From Eledone cirrhosa (lineage: Eukaryota; Mollusca; Cephalopoda; Octopoda; Eledonidae): a stretch of DNA of 64,000 nt. The first letter of the stretch is position 1. Every line of letters starts with the position of its first letter. Position numbers and translations under genes: made by a program. Below are positions 1 through 16,000 of the stretch, piece by piece. The DNA is taken from positions 1,138,236 to 1,202,235 of the forward strand of contig OZ024742.1 of the NCBI GenBank assembly GCA_964016885.1, read 5' to 3'. The notes below the pieces were generated by a model. That model was not told the origin of the DNA. It searched no databases and saw only the letters and a list, made by a program, of their open reading frames with translations.

Positions 1-2179
1 ATAAAACTAGGCTCACATCAACATTACTGTAGAGCTAGAGATAAAACCAGGCTCACATCAACCTTACTGTAGAGCTAGACATAAAACTAGGCTCACATCA
101 ACATTACTGTAGAGCTAGAGATAAAACTAGGCTCACATCAACATTACTGTAGAGCTAGAGATAAAACTAGGCTCACAACAACATTACTGTACAGTCAGAG
201 ATAAAACTAGGCTCACATCAACATTACTGTAGAGCTAGAGATAAAACTAAGCTCACAACATTACTGTACAGCTATAGATAAAAGTAGGCTCACATCAACA
301 TTACTGTAAAGCTAGAGATGAAACTAGGCTCACATCAACATTACTGTAAAGCTAGAGATGAAACTAGGCTCACATCAACATTACTGTAGAGCTAGAGATA
401 TAACTAGGCTCACATCAACATTACTGTAGAGCTAGAGATAAAACTAGGCTCACAGCATTACTGTAAAGGTAGAGATAAAACTAGGCTCACATTCATATTA
501 CTGTACAGCTAGAGATGAACTAGGCTCACAACAACATTACTGTACAGCCAGAGATAGAACTAGGCTCACATATACATTACTGTATAGCTAGAGATAAAAC
601 TAGGGTCACAACAACATTACGGTACAACTAGAGATAAAACTAGTTTCACATCAATATTAATATAGAGCTATAGATAAAGCTAGGCTCACAACAACATTAC
701 TGTACAACTAGAAATAAAACTAGGCTCACAACAACACTACTGTAGAGCTAGAGATAAAACTAGGCTCACATGAACATCACTGTAGAGCCGGAGATAAAAC
801 AAGGCTCACAACAACATTACGGTACAACTAGAGATAAAACTAGGCTCACATTAACATTACTGTACAGCTAGAGATAAAACTAGGCTCACATCAACATTAC
901 TGTAGAGCTAGAGATAAAACTAGGCTCACATTAACATTGCTGTAGAGCTAGACATAAAACTAGGCTCATAACATTACTGTAGAGCTAGAGATAAAACTAG
1001 GCTCACATCAACATTAGTGGACAGCTAGAGATAAAACTAGGCTCATATAAACATTACTGTACAGCTAGAGATACAACTAGGCTCACGTCAAGATTACTGT
1101 ACCGCTAGAGATAAAACTAGGCTCACATCAACATTACTGTACCGCTAGAGATAAAACTAGGCTCACATCAACATTACTGTACCGCTAGAGATAAAACTAG
1201 GCTCACAACATTACTGTACAGCTAGAGACAAAACTAGGCTCACAACAACATTACTGTACAACTAAAGATAAAACTAGGCTCACATCATCATTACTGTACA
1301 GCTAGAGATAAAACTAGGCTCACATCAACATTACTGTAGAGCTAGAGATAAAACTAGGCTCACATCAACATTACTGTATAGCTAGAGATAAAACTAGGCT
1401 CACATCAACATTACTGTATAGCTATAGATAAAACTAGGCTCACAACAACATTACTGTACAACTAGAGATAAAACTAGAATCACAACAACATTATTGAAGA
1501 GCTAGAGATAAAACTAGGCTCACATCAACATTGCTGTAGAGCTAGAGATAAATCTAGGCTCACAACAACATTACTGTAAAGCTAGAGATAAAACTAGGCT
1601 CACATCAACATTACTCTAGAGCTAGAGATAAAACTAGGCTCACATCAACATTACTGTAGAGCTATAGATAAAACTAGGCTAACATCAACATTACTGTATA
1701 ACTAGAGATAAAACTAGGCTCAAATCAACATTACTGTAGAGCTAGAGATAAAACTAGGCTCACATCAACCTTACTGTAGAGCTAGACATAAAACTAGGCT
1801 CACATCAACATTACTGTAGAGCTAGAGATAAAACTAGGCTCACATCAACATTACTGTAGAGCTAGAGATAAAACTAGGCTCACATCAACATTACTGTAGA
1901 GCTAGAGATAAAACTAGGCTCACATCAACATTACTGTAGACCTAGAGATAAAACTAGGGTCACAACAACATTACTGTAGAGCTAGAGATAAAACAAGACT
2001 CACATCAACATTACTGTAGAGCTAGAGATAAAACAAGACTCACATCAACATTACTGTAGAGCTAGGGATAAAACTACGCTCACATCAACATTACTGTAGA
2101 GCTAGAGATAAAACTAGGCTCACATCAACATTACTGTAGAGCTAGAGATAAAACTAGGCTCACAACAACATTACTGTAC

Positions 2180-4240
2180 AGCCAGAGATAAAACTAAGCT
2201 CACAACATTACTGTACAGCTATAGATAAAAGTAGGCTCACATCAACATTACTGTAAAGCTAGAGATGAAACTAGGCTCACATCAACATTACTGTACAGCT
2301 AGAGATAAAACTAGGCTCACATCAACATTACTGTAGAGCTAGAGATATAACTAGGCTCACATCAACATTGCTGTAGAGCTAGAGATAAAACTAGGCTCAC
2401 AGCATTACTGTAAAGGTAGAGAGAAAACTAGGCTCACATTCACATTACTGTACAGCTAGAGATAAAACTAGGGTCACAACAACATTACTGTACAACTAGA
2501 GATAAAACTAGGCTCACAACAACATTACTGTAGAGCTAGAGATAAAACTAGGCTCACATGAACATCACTGTAGAGCCGGATATAAAACAAGGCTCACAAC
2601 AACATTACGGTACAACTAGAGATAAAACTAGGCTCACATCAACATTAATATAGAGCTATAGATAAAGCTAGGCTCACAACAACATTACTGTATAACTAGA
2701 GATAAAACTAGGCTCACAACAACATTACTATAGAGCTAGAGATAAAACTAGGCTCACATGAACATCACTGTAGAGCCGGAGATAAAACAAGGCTCACAAC
2801 AACATTACTGTACAGCTATAGATAGAACTAGGCTCACATCAACATTACTGTACAGCTAGAGATAAAACTAGGCTCACATCAACATTACTGTAGAGCTAGA
2901 GGTAAAACTAGGTTCACAACAACATTACTGTAGAGCTAGACATAAAACTAGGCTCATATCAACATTACTTTAGAGCTAGAGATAAAACTAGGCTCACATC
3001 AACATTACTGTACAGTCAGAGATAAAACTAGGCTCACATCAACATTACTGTAGGGCTAGAGATAAAACTAGGCTCACATGAATATCACTGTAGAGCCGGA
3101 GATAAAACTAGGCTCACAACAACATTACTGTACAGCTAGAGATAAAACTAGGCTCACTACAACATTACTGTACAGCCAGAGATAAAACTAGGCTCACATC
3201 AACATTACTGTCGGGCTAGAGATAAAACTAGGCTCACATCAACATTACTGTACAACGATAGATAAAACTAGGCTCACAACATTACGGTAGAGCTAGAGAT
3301 GAAACTAGGCTCACAACAACATTACTGTACAGTCAGAGATAAAACTAGGCTCACATGAATATCACTGTAGAGCCGGAGATAAAACAAGGCTCACAACAAC
3401 ATTACTGTACAGCCAGAGATAAAACTAAGCTCACAACATTACTGTACAGCTATAGATAAAAGTAGGCTCACATCAACATTACTGTAAAGCTAGAGATGAA
3501 ACTAGGCTCACATCAACATTACTGTACAGCTAGAGATAAAACTAGGCTCACATCAACATTACTGTAGAGCTAAAGATATAACTAGGCTCACATCAACATT
3601 GCTGTAGAGCTAGAGATAAAACTAGGCTCACAGCATTACTGTAAAGGTAGAGAGAAAACTAGGCTCACATTCACATTACTGTACAGCTAGAGATAAAACT
3701 AGGGTCACAACAACATTACTGTACAACTAGAGATAAAACTAGGCTCACAACAACATTACTGTAGAGCTAGAGATAAAACTAGGCTCACATGAACATCACT
3801 GTAGAGCTAGAGATAAAACAAGGCTCACAACAACATTACGGTACAACTAGAGATAAAACTAGGCTCACATCAACATTAATATAGAGCTATAGATAAAGCT
3901 AGGCTCACAACAACATTACTGTACAACTAGAGATAAAACTAGGCTCACAACAACATTACTATAGAGCTAGAGATAAAACTAGGCTCACATGAACATCACT
4001 GTAGAGCCGGAGATAAAACAAGGCTCACAACAACATTACTGTACAGCTATAGATAAAACTAGGCTCACATCAACATTACTGTACAGCTAGAGATAAAACT
4101 AGGCTCACATCAACATTACTGTAGAGCTAGAGATAAAACTAGGTTCACAACAACATTACTGTAGAGCTAGACATAAAACTAGGCTCATATCAACATTACT
4201 GTAGAGCTAGAGATAAAACTAGGCTCACATCAACATTACT
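2180..4240 (+). repeat. Higher-order repeat, offset 1,231 bp
   Basis: A block of about 0.85 kb occurs twice within the satellite with a 1,231-bp offset. The rare marker AAACTAAGCT is at 2,191 and 3,422, and the marker GGTTCACAAC is at 2,911 and 4,142. The marker order between them is shared: AAAGTAGG monomer, AGCATTACTGTAAAGG monomer, GAACATCACTG monomers, TTAATATAGAGC monomer. A looser relative of the start is at about 243. The copies diverge after about 3,010 and 4,240. Confidence 0.8.
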
Positions 4241-7200
4241 GTACAGCTAGAGATAAAACTAGGCTCACATCAACATTACTGTATAGCTAGAGATAAAACT
4301 AGGCTCACATCAACATTACTGTAGAGCTAGAGATAAAACTAGGCTCACATCAACCTTACTGTAGAGCTAGACATAAAATTAGGCTCACATCAACATTACT
4401 GTAGAGCTAGAGATAAAACTAGGCTCACATCAACATTACTGTAAAGCTAGAGATAAAACTAGGCTCACAACAACATTACTGTACAGTCAGAGATAAAACT
4501 AGGCTCACATCAACATTACTGTAGACCTAGAGATAAAACTAGGGTCACAACAACATTACTGTAGAGCTAGAGATAAAACAAGACTCACATCAACATTACT
4601 GTAGAGCTAGAGATAAAACTAGGCTCACATCAACATTACTGAAGGGCTAGAGATAAAACTAGGCTCACATGAATATCACTGTAGAGCCGGAGATAAAACA
4701 AGGCTTACAACAACATTACTGTACAGCCAGAGATAAAACCAAGCTCACAACATTACTGTCCAGCTAGAGATAGAACTAGGTTCATATCAACATTAATGGA
4801 GAGCTAGATATAAAATTAGGTTCATATCAACATTACTGTACAGCTAGGGATAAACCTAGGCTCACATTCACATTGCTGTACAGCTAGAGATAAAACTAGG
4901 CTCACAACAACATTACTGTACAGCCAGAGATAAAACTAGGCTCACATCAACATTACTGTAGGGCTACAGATAAAACTAGGCTCACATCAACATTACTGTA
5001 CATCTATAGATAAAACTAGGCTCACATCAACATTACTGTAGAGCTAGAGATAAAACTAGGCTCACAACAACATTACTGTAGAGCTAGAGATAAAACTAGG
5101 CTCACAACAACATTACTGTAGAGCTAGAGATAAAACTAGGCTCACAACATTACTGTAAAGCTAGAGATAAAACTAGGCTCACATCAACATTACTGTAGAG
5201 CTACACATAAAACTAGGATCACAGCAACATTACTGTAGAGCTAGAGATAAAACTAGGCTCACATCAACATTACTGTAAAGCTAGAGATGAAACTAGGCTC
5301 ACATCAACATTACTGTAGAGCTAGAGATAAAACTAGGCTCACATCAACATTACTGTAGAGCTAGAAATAAAACTAGGCTCACATCAACATTACTGTAGAG
5401 CTAGAGATAAAACTAGGCTCACAACATTACTGTAAAGCTAGAGATAAAACTAGGCTCACATCAACATTACTGTAGAGCTAGAGATAAAACTAGGCTCACA
5501 TCGACATTACTGTAGAGCTAGAGTTAAAACTAGGCTCACATCAACATTACTGTATAGCTAGAGATAAAACTAGGCTCACATCAACATTACTGTAGAGCTA
5601 GAGATAAAACTAGGCTCACATCAACGTTACTGTAGAGCTAGACATAAAACTAGGATCATATCAACATTACTGTAGAGCTAGAGATAAAACTAGGCTCACA
5701 TCAACATTACTGTAGAGATAGAGATAAAACTAGGCTCCCATCAACATTACTGTAGAGCTAGAGATAAAACTAGGCTCACATCAACGTTACTGTAGAGCTA
5801 GAGATAAAACTAGGCTCACATCAACATTACTGTAGAGCTAGAGATAAAACTAGGCTCACAACATTACTGTAAAGCTAGAGACAAAACTAGGCTCACATTC
5901 ACATTACCGTACAGCTAGAGATAAACTAGGCTCACAACAAAATTACTGTACAGCCAGAGATAAAACTAGGCTCACATCAACATTACTGTAGAGCTAGAGT
6001 TAAAACTAGGCTCACATCAACATTACTGTAGACCTAGAGATAAATCTAGGCTCACATCAACGTTACTGTAGAGCTAGACATAAAACTAGGATCACATCAA
6101 CATTACTGTAGAGCTAGAGATAAAACTAGGCTCACATCAACATTACTGTAGAGCTAAAGATAAAACTAGGCTCCCATCAACATTACTGTAGAGCTCGAGA
6201 TAAAACTAGGCTCACATCAACATTACTGTAGAGCTAGAGACAAAACTAGGCTCACATTCACATTACTGTATAGCTAGAGATAAAACTAGGCTCACAACAA
6301 CATTACTGTAGAGCTAGAGATGAAACTAGGCTCACATCAACATTACTGTAGAGCTAGGGATGAAACTAGGCTCCCATCAACATTACTGTATAGCTAGAGA
6401 TAAAACTAGGCTCACATCAACATTACTATAGAGCTAGATATAAAACTAGGCTCACATCAACATTACTGTAGAGCTAGATATAAAACTAGGCTCACATCAA
6501 CATTACTGTAGAGCTAGAGATAAAACTAGGCTCCCATCAACATTACTGTACAGCTAGAGATAAAACAAGACTCACATCAACATTACTGTAGAGCTAGAGA
6601 TAAAACTAGGCACACATCAACATTACTGTATGGCTATCGATAAAACTAGGCTAACAACAACATTACTGTGGAGCTAGAGATAAAACTAGGCTCACATGAA
6701 TATCACTGTAGAGCCGGAGATAAAACAAGGCTCACAGCAACATTACTGTACAGCCAGAGATAAAACTAAGCTCACAACATTACTGTACAGCTATAGATAA
6801 AACTAGGCTCACATCAACATTACTGCAGAGCTAGTGATAAAACTAGGCTCACATCAACATTACTGTAGAGCTAGAGACAAAACTAGGCTCACAGCATTAC
6901 TGTAAAGGTAGAGATAAAACTAGGCTCACATTCACATTACTGTACAACTAGAGATAAACTAGGCTCACAACAACACTACTGTACAGCCAGAGATAAAACT
7001 AGGCTCACATCAACATTACTGTAGAGCTAGAGATAAAACTAGGCTCACATCAACATTACTCTAGAGCTAGAGATAAAACTAGGCTCACATCAACATTACT
7101 GTATAGCTAGAGATAAAACTAGGCTCACATCAACATTACTGTACCGCTAGAGATAAAACTAGGCTCACATCAACATTACTGTACCGCTAGAGATAAAACT

Positions 7201-8504
7201 AGGCTCACATCAACATTACTGTACAGCTAGAGACAAAACTAGGCTCACAACAACATTACTGTACAACTCAAGATAAAACTAGGCTCACATCATCATTACT
7301 GTACAGCTAGAGATAAAACTAGGTTCACATCAACATTACTGTAGAGCTAGAGATAAAACTAGGCTCACATCAACATTACTGTACAACTGGAGATAAACTA
7401 CGCTCACAACAACACTACTGTACAGCCAGAGATAAAACTAGGCTCACATCAACATTACTGTAGAGCTAGACATAAAACTAGGATCACATCAACATTATTG
7501 TAGAGCTAGAGATAAAACTAGGCTCACAACATTACTGTAAAGCTAGAGACAAAACTAGGCTCACATTCACATTACTGTACAACTAGAGATAAACTAGGCT
7601 CACAACAACATTACTGTACAGCCAGAGATAAAACTAGGCTCCCATCAACATTACTGTAGAGCTAGAGATACAACTAGGGTCACATCAACATTACTGTAGA
7701 GCTAGAGATAAATCTAGGCTCACAACAACATTACTGTAAAGCTAGAGATAAAACTAGGCTCACATCAACATTACTCTAGAGCTAGAGATAAAACTAGGCT
7801 CACATCAACATTACTGTATAGCTAGAGATAAAACTAGGCTCACATCAACATTACTGTACAGCTAGAGATAAAACTAGGCTCACATCAACATTACTGTAGA
7901 GCTAGAGATAAAACTAGGCTCACAACATTACTGTAAAGCTAGAGACAAAACTAGGCTCACATTCACATTACTGTACAGCTAGAGATAAACTTGGCTCACA
8001 ACATTACTGTACAGCCAGAGATAAAACTAGGCTCACATCAACATTACTGTATAGCTAGAGATAAAACTAGGCTCACAACAACATTACTGTAGAGCTAGAG
8101 ATGAAACTAGGCTCACATCAACATTACTGTAGAGCTAGGGATGAAACTAGGCTCACAACAACATTACGGTAGAGCTAGAGATAAAACTAGGCTCACATCA
8201 ACATTACTGTAGAGCTAGAGATGAAACTAGGCTCACAACAACATTACTGTAGAGCTAGAGATAAAATTAGGCTCACATCAACATTACTGTATAGCTAGAG
8301 ATAAAACTAGGCTCACATCAACATTCCTGTAGAGCTAGAGATAAAACTAGGCTCACGTCAACATTACTGTAGAGCTAGAGATAAAACTAGGCTCACATCA
8401 ACATTACTGTATAGCTATAGATAAAACTAGGCTCACAACAACATTACTGTAGAGCTAGAGATAAAACTAGGCTCACAACAACATTACTGAAGAGCTAGAG
8501 ATAC

Positions 8505-11500
8505 AACTAGGCTCACATCAACATTACTGTAGAGCTAGAGATAAAACTAGGCTCACATCAACATTACTGTAGAGCTAGAGATAAAACTAGACTCACAACA
8601 TTACTGTAAAGCTTGAGACAAAACTAGGCTCACATTCACATTACTGTACAGCTAGAGATAAACTAGGCTCACAACAACATTACTGTAGAGCTAGAGATGA
8701 AACTAGACTCACATCAACATTAGTGTAGAGCTAGGCATGAAACTAGGCTCACAACAACATTACGGTAGAGCTAGAGATAAAACTAGGCTCACGTCAACAT
8801 TACTGTAGAGCTAGAGATAAAACTAGGCTCACATCAACATTACTGTAGAGCAGGACATAAAACTTGGATCACAGCAACATTACTGTAGAGCTAGAGATAA
8901 AACTAGGCTCACATCAACATTACTGTAATGCTAGAGATGAAACTAGGCTCCCATCAACATTACTGTAGAGCTAGAGATAAAACTAGGCTCACATCAACAT
9001 TACTGTAGAGCTAGAAATAAAACTAGGCTCACATCAACATTACTGTAGAGCTAGAGATAAAACTAGGCTCACAACATTACTGTAAAGCTAGAGATAAAAC
9101 TAGGCTCACATCAACATTACTGTAGAGCTAGAGATAAAACTAGGCTCACATCAACATTACTGTAGAGCTAGAGTTAAAACTAGGCTCACATCAACATTAC
9201 TGTATAGCTAGAGATAAAACTAGGCTCACATCAACATTACTGTAGAGCTAGAGATAAAACTAGGCTCACATAAAGGTTACTGTAGAGCTAGACATAAAAC
9301 TAGGATCACATCAACATTACTGTTGAGCTAGAGATAAAACTAGGATCACATCAACATTACTGTAGAGCTAGAGATAAAACTAGGCTCACATCAACATTAC
9401 TGTAGAGCTAGAGATAAAACTAGGCTCCCATCAACATTACTGTAGAGCTAGAGATAAAACTAGGCTCACATCAACGTTACTGTAGAGCTAGAGATAAAAC
9501 TAGGCTCACATCAACATTACTGTAGAGCTAGAGTTAAAACTAGGCTCACATCAACATTACTGTAAAGCTAGAGATAAAACTAGGCTCACATCAACGTTAC
9601 TGTAGAGCTAGACATAAAACTAGGATCACATCAACATTACTGTAGAGCTAGAGATAAAACTAGGCTCACATCAACATTACTGTAGAGCTAAAGATAAAAC
9701 TAGGCTCCCATCAACATTACTGTAGAGCTAGAGATAAAACTAGGCTAACATCAACATTACTGTAGAGCTAGAGATAAAACTAGGCTCACATCAACATTAC
9801 TGTAGAGCTAGAGATAATACTAGGCTCACAACATTACTGTAAAGCTAGAGACAAAACTAGGCTCACATTCACGTTACTGTACAGCTAGAGATAAACTAGG
9901 CTCACAACAACATTACTGTACAGCCAGAGATAAAACTAGGCACACATCAACATTACTGTATGGCTATCGATAAAACTAGGCTAACAACAACATTACTGTG
10001 GAGCTAGAGATAAAACTAGGCTCACATGAATATCACTGTAGAGTCGGAGATAAAACAAGGCTCACAGCAACATTACTGTACAGCCAGAGATAAAACTAAG
10101 CTCACAACATTACTGTACAGCTATAGATAAAACTAGGCTCACATCAACATTATTGCAGAGCTAGAGATAAAACTAGGCTCACATCAACATTACTGTAGAG
10201 CCAGAGACAAAACTAGGCTCACAGCATTACTGTAAAGGTAGAGATAAAACTAGGCTCACATTCACATTACTGTACAACTAGAGATAAACTAGGCTCACAA
10301 CAACATTACTGTACAGCCAGAGATAAAACTAGGCTTACATCAACATTAATATAGAGCTATAGATAAAGCTAGGCTCACAACAACATTACTGTAAAACTAG
10401 AGATAAAACTAGGCTCACAACATTACTGTACAGCTAGAGATAAAACTAGGCTCACATTCACATTACTGTACAGCTAGAGATAAAACTAGGCTCACAACAA
10501 CATTACTGTACAGCCAGAGATAAAACTAGGCTCACAACAACATTACTGTACAACTAAAGATAAAACTAGGCTCACATCATCATTACTGTACAGCTACAGA
10601 TAAAACTAGGTTCACATCAACATTACTGTAGAGCTAGAGATAAAACTAGGTTCATATCAACATTACTGTACAGCTAGAGATAAAACTAGGATCACATTCA
10701 CATTACTGTACAGCTAGAGATAAAACTAGGCTCACAACAACATTACTGTACAGCCAGAGATAAAACTAGGCTCACAACATTACTGTACAACTAAAGATAA
10801 AACTAGGCTCACATCATCATTACTGTACAGCTACAGATACAACTAGGCTCACATCAACATTACTGTAGAGCTAGAGATAAAACTAGGCTCACATCAACAT
10901 TACTGTAGAGCTAGAGATAAAACTAGACTCACAACATTACTGTAAAGCTTGAGACAAAACTAGGCTCACATTCACATTACTGTACAGCTAGAGATAAACT
11001 AGGCTCACAACAACATTACTGTAGAGCTAGAGATGAAACTAGACTCACATCAACATTAGTGTAGAGCTAGGCATGAAACTAGGCTCACAACAACATTACG
11101 GTAGAGCTAGAGATAAAACTAGGCTCACGTCAACATTACTGTAGAGCTAGAGATAAAACTAGGCTCACATCAACATTACTGTAGAGCAGGACATAAAACT
11201 TGGATCACAGCAACATTACTGTAGAGCTAGAGATAAAACTAGGCTCACATCAACATTACTGTAATGCTAGAGATGAAACTAGGCTCCCATCAACATTACT
11301 GTAGAGCTAGAGATAAAACTAGGCTCACATCAACATTACTGTAGAGCTAGAAATAAAACTAGGCTCACATCAACATTACTGTAGAGCTAGAGATAAAACT
11401 AGGCTCACAACATTACTGTAAAGCTAGAGATAAAACTAGGCTCACATCAACATTACTGTAGAGCTAGAGATAAAACTAGGCTCACATCAACATTACTGTA

Positions 11501-13081
11501 GAGCTAGAGTTAAAACTAGGCTCACATCAACATTACTGTATAGCTAGAGATAAAACTAGGCTCACATCAACATTACTGTAGAGCTAGAGATAAAACTAGG
11601 CTCACATAAAGGTTACTGTAGAGCTAGACATAAAACTAGGATCACATCAACATTACTGTTGAGCTAGAGATAAAACTAGGATCACATCAACATTACTGTA
11701 GAGCTAGAGATAAAACTAGGCTCACATCAACATTACTGTAGAGCTAGAGATAAAACTAGGCTCCCATCAACATTACTGTAGAGCTAGAGATAAAACTAGG
11801 CTCACATCAACGTTACTGTAGAGCTAGAGATAAAACTAGGCTCACATCAACATTACTGTAGAGCTAGAGTTAAAACTAGGCTCACATCAACATTACTGTA
11901 AAGCTAGAGATAAAACTAGGCTCACATCAACGTTACTGTAGAGCTAGACATAAAACTAGGATCACATCAACATTACTGTAGAGCTAGAGATAAAACTAGG
12001 CTCACATCAACATTACTGTAGAGCTAAAGATAAAACTAGGCTCCCATCAACATTACTGTAGAGCTAGAGATAAAACTAGGCTAACATCAACATTACTGTA
12101 GAGCTAGAGATAAAACTAGGCTCACATCAACATTACTGTAGAGCTAGAGATAATACTAGGCTCACAACATTACTGTAAAGCTAGAGACAAAACTAGGCTC
12201 ACATTCACGTTACTGTACAGCTAGAGATAAACTAGGCTCACAACAACATTACTGTACAGCCAGAGATAAAACTAGGCACACATCAACATTACTGTATGGC
12301 TATCGATAAAACTAGGCTAACAACAACATTACTGTGGAGCTAGAGATAAAACTAGGCTCACATGAATATCACTGTAGAGTCGGAGATAAAACAAGGCTCA
12401 CAGCAACATTACTGTACAGCCAGAGATAAAACTAAGCTCACAACATTACTGTACAGCTATAGATAAAACTAGGCTCACATCAACATTATTGCAGAGCTAG
12501 AGATAAAACTAGGCTCACATCAACATTACTGTAGAGCCAGAGACAAAACTAGGCTCACAGCATTACTGTAAAGGTAGAGATAAAACTAGGCTCACATTCA
12601 CATTACTGTACAACTAGAGATAAACTAGGCTCACAACAACATTACTGTACAGCCAGAGATAAAACTAGGCTTACATCAACATTAATATAGAGCTATAGAT
12701 AAAGCTAGGCTCACAACAACATTACTGTAAAACTAGAGATAAAACTAGGCTCACAACATTACTGTACAGCTAGAGATAAAACTAGGCTCACATTCACATT
12801 ACTGTACAGCTAGAGATAAAACTAGGCTCACAACAACATTACTGTACAGCCAGAGATAAAACTAGGCTCACAACAACATTACTGTACAACTAAAGATAAA
12901 ACTAGGCTCACATCATCATTACTGTACAGCTACAGATAAAACTAGGTTCACATCAACATTACTGTAGAGCTAGAGATAAAACTAGGTTCATATCAACATT
13001 ACTGTACAGCTAGAGATAAAACTAGGATCACATTCACATTACTGTACAGCTAGAGATAAAATTAGGCTCACAACAACATTA
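8505..13081 (+). repeat. Higher-order repeat, offset 2,336 bp (two copies)
   Basis: Two near-identical blocks of about 2.24 kb, roughly 8,505-10,745 and 10,841-13,081. Marker AAGCTTGAGAC (the GCTT, a private variant) is at 8,611 and 10,947, and the AAAGAT variant is at 9,691 and 12,027, both 2,336 bp apart. Monomer order and private substitutions such as GGCATGAAAC, GAGCAGGACATAAAAC, GTAATGC, ACATAAAGGTTAC and TATCGAT are kept through the block. Confidence 0.85.
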
Positions 13082-16000
13082 CTATAGAGCTAGAGATAAA
13101 ACTAGGCTCACATCAACATTACTGTAGAGCTAGAGATAAAACTAGGCTCACATCAACATTACTCTAGAGCTAGAGATAAAACTAGGCTCACATCAACATT
13201 ACTGTATAGCTAGAGATAAAACTAGGCTCACATCAACATTACTGTACCGCTAGAGATAAAACTAGGCTCACATCAACATTACTGTACCGCTAGAGATAAA
13301 ACTAGGCTCACATCAACATTACTGTACAGCTGGAGACAAAACTAGGCTCACAACAACATTACTGTACAACTCAAGATAAAACTAGGCTCACATCATCATT
13401 ACTGTACAGCTAGAGATAAAACTAGGTTCACATCAACATTACTGTAGAGCTAGAGATAAAACTAGGCTCACATCAACATTACTGTACAACTGGAGATAAA
13501 CTACGCTCACAACAACACTACTGTACAGCCAGAGATAAAACTAGGCTCACATCAACATTACTGTAGAGCTAGACATAAAACTAGGATCACATCAACATTA
13601 TTGTAGAGCTAGAGATAAAACTAGGCTCACAACATTACTGTAAAGCTAGAGACAAAACTAGGCTCACATTCACATTACTGTACAACTAGAGATAAACTAG
13701 GCTCACAACAACATTACTGTACAGCCAGAGATAAAACTAGGCTCCCATCAACATTACTGTAGAGCTAGAGATACAACTAGGGTCACATCAACATTACTGT
13801 ACAACTGGAGATAAACTACGCTCACAACAACACTACTGTACAGCCAGAGATAAAACTAGGCTCCCATCAACATTACTGTAGAGCTAGAGATAAAACTAGG
13901 TTCATATCAACATTACTGTACAGCTAGAGATAAAACTAGGATCACATTCACATTACTGTACAGCTAGAGATAAAACTAGGCTCACAACAACATTACTGTA
14001 CAGCCAGAGATAAAACTAGGCTCACAACATTACTGTACAACTAAAGATAAAACTAGGCTCACATCATCATTACTGTACAGCTACAGATACAACTAGGCTC
14101 ACATCAACATTACTGTAGAGCTAGAGATAAAACTAGGCTCACATCAACATTACTGTAGAGCTAGAGATAAAACTAGACTCACAACATTACTGTAAAGCTT
14201 GAGACAAAACTAGGCTCACATTCACATTACTGTACAGCTAGAGATAAACTAGGCTCACAACAACATTACTGTAGAGCTAGAGATGAAACTAGACTCACAT
14301 CAACATTAGTGTAGAGCTAGGCATGAAACTAGGCTCACAACAACATTACGGTAGAGCTAGAGATAAAACTAGGCTCACGTCAACATTACTGTAGAGCTAG
14401 AGATAAAACTAGGCTCACATCAACATTACTGTAGAGCAGGACATAAAACTTGGATCACAGCAACATTACTGTAGAGCTAGAGATAAAACTAGGCTCACAT
14501 CAACATTACTGTAATGCTAGAGATGAAACTAGGCTCCCATCAACATTACTGTAGAGCTAGAGATAAAACTAGGCTCACATCAACATTACTGTAGAGCTAG
14601 AAATAAAACTAGGCTCACATCAACATTACTGTAGAGCTAGAGATAAAACTAGGCTCACAACATTACTGTAAAGCTAGAGATAAAACTAGGCTCACATCAA
14701 CATTACTGTAGAGCTAGAGATAAAACTAGGCTCACATCAACATTACTGTAGAGCTAGAGTTAAAACTAGGCTCACATCAACATTACTGTATAGCTAGAGA
14801 TAAAACTAGGCTCACATCAACATTACTGTAGAGCTAGAGATAAAACTAGGCTCACATAAAGGTTACTGTAGAGCTAGACATAAAACTAGGATCACATCAA
14901 CATTACTGTTGAGCTAGAGATAAAACTAGGATCACATCAACATTACTGTAGAGCTAGAGATAAAACTAGGCTCACATCAACATTACTGTAGAGCTAGAGA
15001 TAAAACTAGGCTCCCATCAACATTACTGTAGAGCTAGAGATAAAACTAGGCTCACATCAACGTTACTGTAGAGCTAGAGATAAAACTAGGCTCACATCAA
15101 CATTACTGTAGAGCTAGAGTTAAAACTAGGCTCACATCAACATTACTGTAAAGCTAGAGATAAAACTAGGCTCACATCAACGTTACTGTAGAGCTAGACA
15201 TAAAACTAGGATCACATCAACATTACTGTAGAGCTAGAGATAAAACTAGGCTCACATCAACATTACTGTAGAGCTAAAGATAAAACTAGGCTCCCATCAA
15301 CATTACTGTAGAGCTAGAGATAAAACTAGGCTAACATCAACATTACTGTAGAGCTAGAGATAAAACTAGGCTCACATCAACATTACTGTAGAGCTAGAGA
15401 TAATACTAGGCTCACAACATTACTGTAAAGCTAGAGACAAAACTAGGCTCACATTCACGTTACTGTACAGCTAGAGATAAACTAGGCTCACAACAACATT
15501 ACTGTACAGCCAGAGATAAAACTAGGCACACATCAACATTACTGTATGGCTATCGATAAAACTAGGCTAACAACAACATTACTGTGGAGCTAGAGATAAA
15601 ACTAGGCTCACATGAATATCACTGTAGAGTCGGAGATAAAACAAGGCTCACAGCAACATTACTGTACAGCCAGAGATAAAACTAAGCTCACAACATTACT
15701 GTACAGCTATAGATAAAACTAGGCTCACATCAACATTATTGCAGAGCTAGAGATAAAACTAGGCTCACATCAACATTACTGTAGAGCCAGAGACAAAACT
15801 AGGCTCACAGCATTACTGTAAAGGTAGAGATAAAACTAGGCTCACATTCACATTACTGTACAACTAGAGATAAACTAGGCTCACAACAACATTACTGTAC
15901 AGCCAGAGATAAAACTAGGCTTACATCAACATTAATATAGAGCTATAGATAAAGCTAGGCTCACAACAACATTACTGTAAAACTAGAGATAAAACTAGGC